NCBI GenBank assembly: GCA_036365455.1
Contig: JAWQUS010000027.1
Coordinates: forward strand, 17,286,501 to 17,350,500
DNA: 64,000 bases
Direction of reading: 5' to 3'
DNA from: Macrosoma leucophasiata
Lineage: Eukaryota; Arthropoda; Insecta; Lepidoptera; Hedylidae
Below, in pieces: positions 1-10,703 of the stretch. The notes beneath the pieces are model-generated. The model did no database searches and had not been told where the DNA came from. It worked only from the letters and a program-made list of their open reading frames with translations. Within the stretch, counting starts at the first letter, position 1; each line of letters starts with the position of its first letter. The position numbers and the translations under genes were made by a program.

Positions 1-1380
1 TATCTCATCACGAAATATGACTTAAATATGAAGGTGGCCTGCGTGGTCGTGCGATCATGATCGAGACCGTGACTGATCGACACAATGCCCCTGACGGGTG
101 CAATGATGTCCCGCTGGTTTTTTATACGGAAGGTCGTAATCTTGTAAGAGCTATTAAGAAGCAACTTATGAGAAACGGATAGCTATTTTTGTTTAAAAAA
201 GGAGGTCTAAAATGTATAATATCAAATATTCAAATGATCTTATTGGCTTATTGGGGACACATGGAAAAATTCTATCAAGATTGAAAACAAACTTGACGAA
301 ATGAGATCCATTTCTTTATTAGTTCAGTCTCTTGAATCGGACTTTTTAACTTTGATAATGTGTGCCGTATGTTTCGTCATTCTATGTTACTCTGTTCTTG
401 TAATACCTACTAGCGCATTTAATGTACCGTGTCTGCATACATGTAATTGATTCATATTCACGAGGGGAGGAAGGCGCAGACCGCGATTCCTGTTTTGACC
501 GTGCGTTCATCGAACTGGTTTGTCGGCTGATACTAGGTGTCTATATTTGCTAAATGTCTAGGATGGCTACTGGATAAACGCGCATGGAATGGGTATCATT
601 ATTACAATGTACTTGCTACATTAGCGGTGTGTGCCTTTAACCTTTATCGATAAATTGAATCGTTGATATTTTGGCCATGAGTGGGTGGCACCGTTAAGTT
701 ATTTATTTTTGCACATGACACATCGAGCAGAGCCTACCTGGCGGGGTAACTTAAGATCAACGCAGTTTTATTTTATGATAAGTAGGTATGTAATATCCGG
801 TTATGAATACAAGCTTTATAGCTTTATATGCTCTAGGTATGTAACATATGACGACGGTTACATAGGAGTGGCAAGCAACTTGAAGCAACATCTGCAGTGA
901 ATGAACTGCATAATTTCCCAGTTAAATATGGTAAATAAACCGATTCAATTGAGTGTAGACCCTAGTTAAGCGCATTATCAAGAGCTATTACCCACTATTC
1001 CATGCGTGATAGAGTCAGAGTGCCTAGTACGAGATTTTTTAAATAATCTCGGACTAGGCTCTCAGTTATATTCGTTGAGATACTATACGCGCCGATGACA
1101 TAGTTCTGCGGCTCGATCGCCTTACTGAACCGTTTTTGTCTCTCGTTGTCTCTTTGGTTTTTCATGTCCTTTTGTAACGCCTCTGAGGACAACAGCGATA
1201 ATCTGACTGTTGTTTTTTTAAGTGATATGAGCCCGTCAGCTCGCGAGAAAAGTAAGACAATTGTTTTTTTACTTTTATGCGGACCTCAAGAACTGAGCGA
1301 AAGCGATAATTAGACTATCGCTATTGCTCTAAAAGGCTGCACAAAAGACAAGAAAAATCAATGTTTTGTTTATTAAAATT
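1..1380. other. No recognisable gene or repeat
   Basis: AT-rich sequence without a reading frame that resembles a known protein and without clear terminal repeats. The longest frames (about 65-71 residues) have no recognisable motif and look like chance. I see nothing I can name here. Confidence 0.5.
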
Positions 1381-1404
1381 AAAAATTCAAATTCAAATTC
1401 ATTT
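1381..1404. repeat. Short ATTCAA tandem run, possible LINE tail
   Basis: Three to four hexamers of ATTCAA are followed by TTATTTCA. On the minus strand this reads as an AATAAATGAATTTGAATTT-like tail, a form seen at the 3' ends of insect non-LTR retrotransposons. No coding part of such an element is visible next to it, so the assignment to a LINE is inference. Confidence 0.35.
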
Positions 1405-1569
1405 ATTTCAGGTTATTTCACCCATAGTAATAGTACATTAGAAACATATAATTATAGAATACATAAAATGTTCGGTCTCAATCTTCAGCAATATTAATAT
1501 TCGTTTGACAGTTATAGCTAGATTATGTCAACATTCAAAAATAAAAATAATAATAAAATAGTGATAAAT

Positions 1570-2060
1570 AGAAATTAAATTATGACAAAGCCAAATCGGC
1601 TTTTCCGTTCTCAAGATTAGCCCCGCCAAACAGACAGACAGACAGACTAAAGTTGTAAAAAATGTTGTTTAGGTATATGTAACGTGTAACATTACATATG
1701 CATATTTTTTTTATTTTTTTTTATGTTATAAAAGTGGCAAACAAGCGTACAGTTCACATTGATGTTAAGTGATGACTGCAGCCTATAGACACCCACACAA
1801 TGACCAGAGGTCAAAATGCAAATGCGCTGCCACTCCTGAGGCATTAGGTGTTATGCCTCTGTGCCGGAAATTACAGAGCCGTACATTACCACCTGACCGG
1901 AACACGATAGTGCTGAACACTACCATTTAACGGCAAGTATATTAGGTAATGCGGTGGTGCCTACGCCCGCGAGCTCCGTCACTGGAGCTCTACCACCAGT
2001 CAAGTAAAAAGCGGTTATTTTAATATTACAAACCGACACTCCAATTTTATTTATTTGTAT
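1570..2060 (+). repeat. Family B retroposon copy, 5'-truncated and split by a family A insertion
   Basis: Both halves align by eye with the uninterrupted copy at 56.75-57.35 kb. The left half holds AGATTAGCCCCGCCAAACAG and the CAGACAGA run. The right half (2004-2056) holds AAGCGGTTATTTTAATATT and the CCAATTTTATTTATTT end. Between them lies a family A element at about 1708-2003. No coding capacity is seen. The shape, with CAGA runs and an A/T-rich end, is that of a LINE 3' end or a SINE derived from one. Confidence 0.7.
1708..2003 (-). repeat. Family A retroposon, complete copy nested in family B
   Basis: In the sense (minus) direction it starts ACTGGTGGTAGAGCTCCAGT, runs about 270 bp and ends GCCACTTTTATAACAT followed by an A-rich tail (T-rich on the plus strand near 1708-1728). 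The start carries a GAGCTCC/GGAGCTC inverted repeat. It interrupts a family B element whose intact version is present elsewhere in the window, so both edges are visible. The A-rich end suggests retroposition. I do not recognise a box A/box B promoter with confidence. Confidence 0.75.
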
Positions 2061-2381
2061 TGATTTGAATTTTTACTTTGTTTCGAAATTTAAACAAAAG
2101 AAAACCGCCGCCGGATAGTATGTCTGTATTATTACAGGTAGCCGTAACAATCAATAGCGGAGTGGATGCCGCTTTTAAAATAAATTGAAATTCTTCCCCA
2201 AACTGAATAATGAGCGTTCCTTCGTGAAAAAAGTGTGGGGAAATTTTATAGCTTGCGACAGAAACGGAATTTCTTAGGAACGACTTATAGACTTTGCTTA
2301 GATACCTACATAAAGATAAGTTTTATCTAAATTGTCATTTTCCAGCCACTGATATCCACAAGTAACGGTCCAAGTACAAGT

Positions 2382-2699
2382 ATTTTTTTTTATGCAATAT
2401 GTGATATTATGAAATGTCTAACAAGCATGCAGTTCACATTGATGTTCACAAGATCAAAAGTGATGACTGCAGCTTATAGACACCCACACAAAGACTAAGG
2501 TCAAAATGCAGAATATGCAGATGCGTTACCACTCCTGAGGCCTAAGGTGTTATGCGTCTGTGTCGGAAATTACAGGGTCGTACATTACTACCTGACCGGA
2601 ACACGATAGAGCTGAATACTACCATTTAGCGGTAAGTATATTAGATAATGCGATGGTGCCTGCGTCCGCGAGCTCCGTCACTGGAGCTCTACCACCAGT
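2382..2699 (-). repeat. Family A retroposon, near complete
   Basis: The same element as the one ending at 2003, in the same orientation and very similar along its length. The tail is a T run at 2382-2391 on the plus strand, and the start (ACTGGTGG on the minus strand) is at about 2699. Possible short flanking repeat AAGTAC on both sides, too short to rely on. Confidence 0.75.
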
Positions 2700-2702
2700 A
2701 AA

Positions 2703-2822
2703 AGTACCTATATATTTGTTTCAGTTTCAGATGTGTTTGTGTATAAGTTGTGTGTGCACAAAACGGCACCCACGACACAAGTTTATACGTAGTGTGGAGC
2801 TGTGAGTGTACGCGTATTTAAT
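2703..2822 (+). repeat. SINE C, 3' half only
   Basis: It matches the body of the tRNA-headed copies at 16.38 and 36.17 kb: a GTGT-rich stretch, then ACGGCACCCACGACACA, then CTGTGAGTGTACGCGTATTT. The tRNA-like head is missing, which is typical of 5' truncation. Confidence 0.65.
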
Positions 2823-3029
2823 TTAAGGGCCAAAAGCAGAAGAAATTGGCGTAAGTATATGAAAATAGTGTTGAATACAGAAAATGCATAAGGGAAGGAA
2901 AATATAATATGAAAAGATCCGGACGAATTGAGAACCTCCTCCTTTTTTCGAAGTCTGTTAAAAATATAGCATAAATTCAGGTACAAAGCTATAGGTACGC
3001 GAGCACATTATACTGTAAAGATTTCAAGA
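2823..3029. other. Unassigned spacer
   Basis: AT-rich, no motif recognised. It lies between the SINE C tail and a possible core promoter. Confidence 0.4.
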
Positions 3030-3409
3030 CACGTGTTTATCCAGGACACCTATATAAAAGCCCGCCGGCGGGCTCTTGCCGCTTGACGTTGTTCTATTGA
3101 GTAGAAATTCATCGTCATGGTATCAGTATTCTCAGCTTATGTAATCGATAAATTGAAAACATCAGTTTATCAAAATGGATTGAAACACGATGGCGAAACA
3201 CAATGAAAGAGTCGTTTCTCGAATCGGTATAAATGTCATCGTATAAAGAAATAGAGTCGTTTGATGTAGCGCGCCTTTGTTCCATATAACGAGCTCGCTA
3301 AACCAGCCTCGGTTCAGTTGATCTAAGGTTTAAAGGCAACGGAACTCTATTAAAACGTAGAATTTTTGTTTTACGACTGTAAAAGATTTGGCGCGGCTCG
3401 GCGGTGAGT
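3030..3409 (+). promoter_or_regulatory. Possible core promoter and non-coding first exon
   Basis: A CACGTG E-box at 3030-3035 is followed by a strong TATA box, TATATAAAAG, at 3051-3060. It overlaps by one base a perfect 14-bp palindrome GCCCGCCGGCGGGC at 3060-3073. A start site would be expected near 3080-3090, but no good arthropod initiator is obvious. Downstream, the sequence GGCGGTGAGT at 3401-3409 contains a strong splice donor (GT at 3404). Together these could mark a promoter and a first exon of about 320 bp. The only frame in it opens at 3117 and runs about 29 residues without a recognised motif. No downstream exon has been found. Confidence 0.3.
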
Positions 3410-3578
3410 TCATAAAATTCATGGCGAATTTTTGCAGTTGTGTTACCCACATTTAATTACAGAATGTAGTATGTACTTAAATGTACTGTAATTATGTTGT
3501 CTTTATGTGAATTCAAATAATTAAAGAAGCGTGTATGGCGAGTTTATTTTGGTTAATCGCCAATGTCAATTATGACAA

Positions 3579-3896
3579 CTACCACTACGCAACTGCCTCA
3601 GTAGCGTAGTGGTAGCAGGCCACTACTATGGAGGTCCTGGGGTCGATTCCCGGGTCGGGGATTATCAGAGATAACGGTTTCAAATACTTTATCTCTGCTT
3701 CTATTGGGATTTTTCCATTTTCTGGAAGTTTCCCAGTACCCCGGAGTTGGGTAATGTGCCCGGAGATGGCAACAGGTTCGCCACCTGTTACATGGGCCAA
3801 AAAACGTAACCGGCGAGTCGTGGGTGTTTGCATGTATGATTGAATGCATGCATTTACCTCTGCCTACCCCTTCGGGGATTACAGGCATGAAGTTAC
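3579..3896 (+). repeat. SINE-I, complete copy with 14-bp TSD
   Basis: A tRNA-like head has box A in TAGCGTAGTGGTAGC and box B in GGTCGATTCCC. A body with a TATTGGGATTTTTCCATTTT stretch and a TGCCTACCCCTTCGGGG tail follows. It is flanked by an exact 14-bp duplication GTCAATTATGACAA at 3565-3578 and 3897-3910. The 5' end carries 13 extra bases (CTACCACTACGCA) that are the reverse complement of the box A region, so the copy starts with a 12-bp foldback. Reading frames inside it are not genes. Confidence 0.9.
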
Positions 3897-3910
3897 GTCA
3901 ATTATGACAA

Positions 3911-4771
3911 TTCGCGTCTAATTACTTACTCAAATTCGATTTCTGAGATAGCATACTTTGAATGAATTTCAAACAAATGCCTTGACCTGTGTATGAAAGT
4001 AGTTTTCAAGACAAGACACCTGTTCCGTTTTCTCCACGCCCAAACAAGTAATTCAAGTAACCAAGTAAGTAACAAGTTTAGGACAACAGAAATTTTAATA
4101 TATTATATCCTAATGAAAAACTTCATAATGTTTAGTAGGTAGGATAAAGAAGGTTAAGGGTCGATAAAAGTTAATCAGCAAAATTCACTTCGATTCTCTT
4201 GCTGCTTCGCTGATTCTCTGATTGCTCTCTACGGGACCCATCGAGGATTGGCTAATGTGAAGAAGTGAAAAGCATCCTTAAAACACAGGGGCACAAGGTG
4301 TAAATAAGTATCCGTTCAAAAAACGGCTGTAGTTTTGTTAAATTAAATTACTTACCTAAGTCTTAAAAAATAAGTAGGTAAGCAATCATTCTCAGCCTGT
4401 TTAACAATATCACAAATGACTTATCTTGAACCTACCCATTGTATGCTACCCGAGTACCTACTAATAAATCTCACAGTGAGACAATACCCATTGCTGTGCT
4501 TACAGATATCTACATAACGATTCTTAACTCTATGACTGTGCCCAATAAATAAAAAACTTGTCAATCGTGAGTTCAACTGGCGAACAAACTGTTTCATATA
4601 TGAATTAACGTTATGTAATACCTATTATTTTGTAGACGCAGGAGTTGAATTAAGTCTTAATTTTCCGTCCTCTATCGTCAATGTTGTTTTATTGTTTTAT
4701 AATTGTAAAAACAAATTGTTGTCTCTTATTTTGAACGATTCATTACGTTCATTTCAAATGTATAAAATGTA
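3911..4771. other. Unassigned AT-rich spacer
   Basis: No gene and no repeat recognised. It ends in the left TSD (TAAAATGTA, 4763-4771) of the next SINE. Confidence 0.4.
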
Positions 4772-5273
4772 CGCCACTATCTCACGCCTATAATCCCCGA
4801 AGGGATAGCCAGCGCACACCGCGGACACTCCGCCAAAATTCCATACAAACGCTTAATTTGGTCTCTATTACACAGCATCAATCAGTGACGTGTATTTACA
4901 CGTGCACCTCTGCGTAGCACGTAGAGAATACCAAACGTCGCCCATAAGAGGCGAGGAGGTTGGGTGAGGCGGGGAAATCGGGCGGGACGTCGAAGTGTCA
5001 ATTCTATACGTAGTATTATTACATACATATTCTCTGGCCAGAGGTAAAATCATCCATTCAGACATGTTTGGAACAGATGGCGAGCCTATTGACATCGCCG
5101 GGCACAATACCAAACTTCGAGGTACAGGGAAATTTCCAGAAAATTGAAAAAATCCAATAGTAACAGAGATAAAGGATTTTACACCGTACCTCTGATATCT
5201 CCCGACAAGGGAATCGAACCCAGGGCCCCAACGTAGTAGTAGTGGCCTGCTGCCACTAGGTCACTGAGGCAGT
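4772..5273 (-). repeat. SINE-I, complete copy interrupted by an insertion
   Basis: The sense is minus. The head with CTGCCTCAGTGACCTAGTGG is at 5273 and the tail near 4772-4812. Direct repeats TAAAATGTA at 4763-4771 and 5274-5282 mark the insertion. Within the tail, 224 bp of unrelated sequence (4813-5036) split the SINE between the TGCCTACC-type motif and the upstream body. Confidence 0.85.
4813..5036. mobile_element. 224-bp unclassified insertion inside SINE-I
   Basis: Foreign sequence in the SINE, bounded by GCCAG at 4808-4812 and again at 5037-5041, which is consistent with a 5-bp TSD. It is GC-richer than its surroundings. No clear TIRs and no poly(A). It could be a small non-autonomous transposon or a fragment of a longer one. 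Confidence 0.55.
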
Positions 5274-5282
5274 TAAAATGTA

Positions 5283-6639
5283 TGTTTAAATATGTAATTT
5301 TTCAAGTGCCACTAACGTGAATTTTGAGAATCGTGGCGGTATATGATACCCTGCGATTCTCAAATGATTATTACGTTTCCGTTTACCATTTAAGCATGTC
5401 TAAGAATGTGCAAAACTAAATTTATTGTAAGGTTTATCTTAAATAGTGGGTAAACAAACTTATGGTGTGACTGTGACGTGAATGCTCATTGAATAGATTA
5501 CGACATGATTATCAACGATGGGAATATTGCGACACGATTTGCTCGGCGATTGTTTCTGTCTTGTGTAGGAATGTTTCCTAGGGTTGACACTTTATATGTT
5601 ACAACCAGCTCGGCCTGGCTGTAACTATTAAAAATAACTATTATATAATTTTCACTATTATTTTCCTTCTTCTGATTTCTTCCTTAGGTAGTGATCCGAG
5701 TATTCCGAGTGCTGTCGACGAACTGTACCGGCCATACAAAACTGGCCTATTTTTATTCCAAAATCTCAAGGTCATCGAGATTAAGAAAACCTCTGGTGAT
5801 TGGTTGTTGGTTCAAGTAACCAATCACAAGAGATATTTAAATTTCAAGTAAACAACTTTTACTATCGATGATTGGTTGATTCGAACAACCAATCAGCTAT
5901 AAGATCTATTTGGCCAATTAAAATCTCTATGTATCTCAGATCATTACCGAAAGGAAACAAACGACATCAAAAATCTTTATTTTCAGATAAAATAAACACA
6001 TTACAACTATAAAACTTACATGAAACTATTACAAATGTTCAAAGATACAAACAGAAGCCAGGAAAACAAACATATTCAAAAAACTATAAAATTATACACG
6101 AAAAACTGTTAAATTATACAAAATAAAGTAATATCAAACACAAACGAGCTTTAAGTGACACAAGACTATTAATTACACTCTAAATTACACAAATATTACA
6201 TAAAAAAGACAAAATCTAAAAATAGAAGTTATACAATACTCTAACGCTATTGGTCACTTAAACACTATCTACGTTCCGACAACGTATACTATTGTGTACT
6301 ATGCTATCGATGACTACACAACGCTATTGTTCTATGTCGTCCTATCAAAACTGTTTTTTAATCACAAACACTGTTCACTATTAACGAGCGTCCTGAACAA
6401 GACCCATGATCCAACCTTGATCTTATTATTATTATAGTTTTAAGTACGAAAAACAGTTTAATATTGATATAACTTGTAGATCTTTGTTTTTAACCATTAT
6501 ATAAAAATACTTTATTCTTCATAAATATTTTAACAAATTATAATTCCTATTGCTACTGTGAATTCGGTCTTAAAAATAACAAACTGAGTGCTAATTACTT
6601 GGGTGATTTTTATAGTTCTTTCGACAGTACAATCTTAAT
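5283..6639. other. Unassigned AT-rich stretch
   Basis: No gene recognised. Apart from the paired hairpins near 5.8 kb, 5.95-6.6 kb is very A-rich on the plus strand with no periodic repeat that I can define. Confidence 0.4.
5796..5894. repeat. Two adjacent hairpins built from ATTGG/CCAAT arms
   Basis: The first hairpin has arms GTGATTGGTT (5796-5805) and AACCAATCAC (5818-5827). The second has arms GATTGGTTG (5870-5878) and CAACCAATC (5886-5894). Each arm contains a CCAAT pentamer. This may be remains of a palindromic element, or a chance cluster of CCAAT boxes. Confidence 0.55.
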
Positions 6640-6835
6640 AAATAGCTGCCCCGACGAACTTCGTATCGCCTTAGAGGTATAAACAAATAAAATGTCCAAA
6701 AAATCGAAAAAAAGAATTGGTCAGAATCACCATTTAGGGATATAAAAAAAGACTACAACCGATTCTCATACATACCAACTATACACACAAAATTTCATAC
6801 TGATCGGTCTTGCCGCTGCGGAGGAGTATTGTTAC
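6640..6835 (+). repeat. LINE 3'-end remnant
   Basis: The CCCCGACGAACTTCGTATCG start and the ACAAAATTTCATACTGATCGG stretch resemble widespread lepidopteran non-LTR 3' ends, which pair such a start with a CACAAAATTTCATGAAAATCGGT-like stretch. There is no coding part. The family assignment rests on recognition, not on alignment. Confidence 0.55.
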
Positions 6836-7009
6836 AAACACTATCACACGAGATTTTTTTAAATATGTTAGATATTATAACAATAGATTATTCTTGCCTT
6901 TCAAAATCACCAGGAAGTTTAAAAAACGATACCTCCGGTTTTGATGATGCAGAGTTCAAACAGTCGTATACCACGCAATACGCTCGTGGCATCTTTAAAA
7001 CACTCGTGG

Positions 7010-7440
7010 AAGCAAAAACAAATCGCAACGTGACCGCTCGTCTCGACACGACAGTCCGCGACACTCGCTACTGTAGCACTGCGAGAACCGCTTAGAGGCC
7101 TCGTAGATGCGCATGTTTGTGTGAGTGTGCCGTTTCGAACGATTTGTTCGTAGTTTCCGTACTGTTCATATGTGTACTGTGCCGAAAGCAAGGTACCTAA
7201 TTGTTCTGCGGCGGCGACGACGAAAGCGTGACCCGCGCGTGAGACTGATAGCCTGATGGCGCCACGGGTCAACCCGTTACAGCGCAAAGAGAACCCGAAT
7301 TTTCGGGTTGGCTGACATGCTCGGTTCGTGCGGGCAATTTAGCTCGAGTCGCCCGCTAGTTTGAACGACGCACGACAAAAAATGCCATATCGGACATTTC
7401 TACGATGCGTTATGCGACGTCATATATATTTTTTACGGTG
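7010..7440. other. CpG-dense stretch, function unknown
   Basis: CG dinucleotides are clearly more frequent than in the flanks, for example CGCAACGTGACCGCTCGTCTCG near 7.03 kb and GCGGCGGCGACGACGAAAGCG near 7.21 kb. It also holds a small hairpin AACCCGAA/TTCGGGTT at about 7.29-7.31 kb. A frame of 122 residues on the minus strand (6919-7287) overlaps an 88-residue frame on the plus strand. Neither shows a domain or motif, so I do not call a gene. It could be a promoter or untranslated first exon, or a young GC-rich transposon piece. Confidence 0.35.
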
Positions 7441-8025
7441 CGACAGTTTTGACCTCGTTCAATACAAGCTCATTCATTATTAAAGTCATAAAAATCTTAT
7501 GTTCATAACAGAATAATTCATGGTAGAAGTATGAAATCGCCAATCACGAATATATCCATAAATACTATGTTATGTTTCGATAGAAGCAGTGCCACAATAT
7601 ATAAGTTAAATAAATACACTCAACATGGCACGTAATGTAATGAACCCTATTATTTCCAGTCTATTTACTTATTTGCGTTCGTGAAAAAATATGTCCCATT
7701 TGAATCTTAAGTAGTGACATCAATCTTCAAGTGAAGAGCATTTACGAATACTTAAGTCTATGAGAAAATTAAAGAAATAGTGTTTTTTCCGTTCTCCAAC
7801 TACTTTTCAGAAGCTAGCAAACTTTGTAGGTACCTAAGGAGCTATTGCAGATCAATGGTACTTGTTAGGTATGTAAATAGTATCAAGCGAAGCGACCGAT
7901 TTCGTATAGAGAATAATCCTGGAAAAATCGGTGGAGGTAGGTATTCAAGACAAATATTAAGTTGAATGTTCGACTTGGAACTAATTTCTTCATATTTCAA
8001 AGAAATGTTCTAGATCAGGTTATTT
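7441..8025. other. Unassigned spacer
   Basis: AT-rich, no recognisable feature. Confidence 0.4.
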
Positions 8026-8029
8026 ACAG

Positions 8030-8215
8030 TAATAGAGCGGAAAGCGGATTCGGTACACTCCAAACCAAATCTGGCCGTGTGTAGAGGAGTCCGGCGGACT
8101 AAATTATTATTAATCAAGTCTGATGCGGTCCGCTCGCGCGGGTCTTTTCGGTCGTGTTTAGCGACAGCGGATTTGGTCCGCCATACCGAATCCGGTCGTT
8201 TGTTACTAGTATAAC
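8030..8215. mobile_element. Degraded inverted-repeat element (MITE-like)
   Basis: The left side (AGCGGATTCGGTACACTCC, CCAAATCTGG) is an imperfect inverted repeat of the right side (AGCGGATTTGGTCCGCCATA, CCGAATCCGG). The middle is CpG-rich (GGTCCGCTCGCGCGGGTC). Length, symmetry and lack of coding fit a non-autonomous DNA transposon. No TSD could be fixed. Confidence 0.55.
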
Positions 8216-8259
8216 AGAAGTCTATGTCTGAATAATATCGTTGCTTTGTCATGTCTGTA

Positions 8260-9108
8260 ACAGGGCTGTGTTAAAACACGAATGTAATTGTATGTACCTA
8301 CCTATGTTTGTAACGTTTTCACACAAAAGCTTGGTACTGGACCGATTTTCAAATGCGTGCTAATGACGCGGAGCGCAGCTAGGGATGGCAATTCTTTCTG
8401 AAAAAATCAATCTTTGAATCGAGTATTATTTTATTAAAATTTATATTTATATATTTCCATTTAATCAATTTATATTCGATTTGTATTGTGTAATACTAAG
8501 AACTCAATCAAGGATAAGAAATAAGCCAAAAATAAGGTATCTGTCATTATCTGGCTTCCTGTCTTATTTTCTCTGATTCTGTGCTGTGGATCGATTTAAA
8601 TAATCGATTTTTTGGTCCGAAAGATTGATCTGCCGATTAATTGATCATTGATCAGATCGCTACCCTTAAACGGAGCGCGCATGCGCGTGAGCGTTCTAGT
8701 CTTACTTTGCTTGGGTGTTTTGGCGGGCTTTTATTAGTTTTATTTCGTAAAGCGTTCGACCACGGATAAGAGTGTAGGAAAGTGATTTATTGTAGTAAAA
8801 TGTGACTTGTCGTGTTGTTTTCAAAACTCCATAAAAAGTTTCTAGTAAAATCCCCATCACTTTACTGGACTCATCTTATCATATTAATTATTTCTTATGG
8901 AACTATCTAATCATCGTCATCTTCCTAATGGACATTGGACATTCAATAAGAAAAAAGGACGCGGTGTTGAAGTTGGTATACCTACCTATATTTTATCTTT
9001 CACTCACACTACGTCATAGAGTAAGAGCCAGAGGTAACGCGTTATAATATTTGAAGTAAGTACATTAACACAATACGAATTTAGCGCGCTCTTACAATGT
9101 CATGTTTT
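8260..9108. other. Unassigned spacer
   Basis: No gene or defined repeat. Two weak ATCGATTT/AATCGAT stretches near 8.59-8.63 kb are noted only as local symmetry. Confidence 0.4.
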
Positions 9109-9206
9109 GATTTTTTTCTAATGGAGTGATGGTGGCAAACTAAGCAAACATGCATGTAGTTTACACGGATGTCATGTGATGATTGCGGCCTATAGATTTC
9201 TACAAA
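9109..9206 (-). repeat. Family A fragment, 3' part
   Basis: GGTGGCAAACTAAGCAAACATGC and TGATTGCGGCCTATAGA match the 3' third of family A in minus orientation, after a T-rich run. It is diverged. Confidence 0.6.
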
Positions 9207-10337
9207 ACCAGAGTATCGTTCAACTTTTCTGTATAGATATGGTTACGAAGGTTCATTGTTGACATGTGAACTACTGTGAACTTAGCTCAAACAATGAAGG
9301 CATTGCAAAGCAAGTAATTTCTCATACTAGGTACTTCTTATTTATATTTCAACCCGAATCAACCCGAGATGCAACCCGGGCTAGCGTCTATATTAATTCG
9401 GGTCGCCCGAGTCGATAAAATTGCGACCCGTCCCACCGCTAGTTCAAACTACAAAAACAAACTAATTTGCATTGCGTTACCGCATCCTACTGCGTCACAC
9501 CTATAGCGCAGTGTTGTGACTTGTGAGCTCGCCTATTGACATTTCAGACTTGGCTTGACATCTGCTAATTTTATATTTGTAAGCACGTAAGCACCCACTT
9601 ACCTAAGTGACGTGCGGTTTTACCTGATGTTTAGATAAAAAAATATTAGCTTAATAACGGAATTGGCTCAACGTTTTATGTAAATAAACTGGACCTGAGT
9701 AAAGGAACAAAGGAATGAAAGTTGAGAATTAAATAATAGGAGGGCGAGAGAGAGTTTGTATTACCTTTTATAAGATTTTAAGTGTGCCTTTGAGAACTCT
9801 GAGAACTTGTATTAAGAAGACGAGCAAATGTATTAAATACGTGTGTGTAATGATAAAATTTATCGTATCCAATTCCAAACCATCTTACCTATCGTTATAA
9901 AACTAATAAAATGTAGGCAGTATCTTTCCTAGCCATTTCATATTTTACGAGTTTTAAAAAGGTTCACTCCAACCCTACTTACACATTCAATGAGCTTCTA
10001 AATTGAAAATATAAATTTTCATTGTTGGCGTTCACAGATTTGGGTGTTCAGATTAGGTATATCCTTCAATCTGAGACTGGTTTTGAGGGGAATAGTGGCT
10101 TATACTAACGATATAGCTAGTAGATCTTTATCGATTGATACTATCAATGGCCAGGCCAACATTAAGCACTGATCGTTGAAACTATTTACCTACTATCTTA
10201 TGTATTTACAAAGATTACACAAAGAACTTTTGCTGATTTAGAAATAAGTGAAAGCTTTTTTAGCTGATTAATCGATCAATTATTTAAAGGTAATATGTTA
10301 CATATTTCACAAATCCGCACGAGATTTGTCTATTTAT
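9207..10337. other. Unassigned spacer
   Basis: No gene recognised. Near 9.36-9.43 kb there are several AACCCG/CGGGTT words in both orientations, similar to those at 7.29 kb. They may be a shared degraded repeat. Confidence 0.35.
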
Positions 10338-10703
10338 TTACTTCATAAAGTTGCCAACAAGCACACTACTCAGTGAGTAGTATGCTTGTTTGCCACTTGT
10401 AGTGTGTGTGTGAGTGAGAAGTACTCACATTGATAGTATTATGTACTGGCTTATAAACATCTAAGTACATAAAATTCAGAAAAGTTAGCTACATAAAAAT
10501 CTGATAAATTGATAAATTTGGTTGCGTTGCTACTTCAAGGGTCTATACTGTAATGCTTCTGTGTCGCAGGTTACGGGCCTGTACATTATACCACCTGACC
10601 GGAACACGATAACACTGAACACTACCCCTTAGCAGCAAGTGGATTAGATGATGCGATGGTGCCTACGCCCTCGAGTTTCGACGATACCACTAGTGGTGGT
10701 ACC
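10338..10703 (-). repeat. Family A copy, diverged, with an inverted duplication at its tail
   Basis: It spans from ACTTCATAAAG to GGTGGTACC and holds the diagnostic middle (CCACCTGACCGGAACACGAT). At the tail end, 10351-10398, the sequence GTTGCCAACAAGC...ACTACTCA is followed directly by its near reverse complement TGAGTAGTATGCTTGTTTGCC. This gives a palindrome of about 23 bp per arm. Confidence 0.7.

Noticed and set aside
1708..2003. Family A as a Helitron, because of the GAGCTCC hairpin near one end
   Set aside because: No CTRR terminus and no TC start were found, while the other end carries an A-rich tail, which favours retroposition.
6919..7287. 122-residue minus-strand frame as a gene
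   Set aside because: No domain, no signal or membrane motif, and it overlaps a frame on the other strand. Open frames are expected by chance in CpG-rich DNA.
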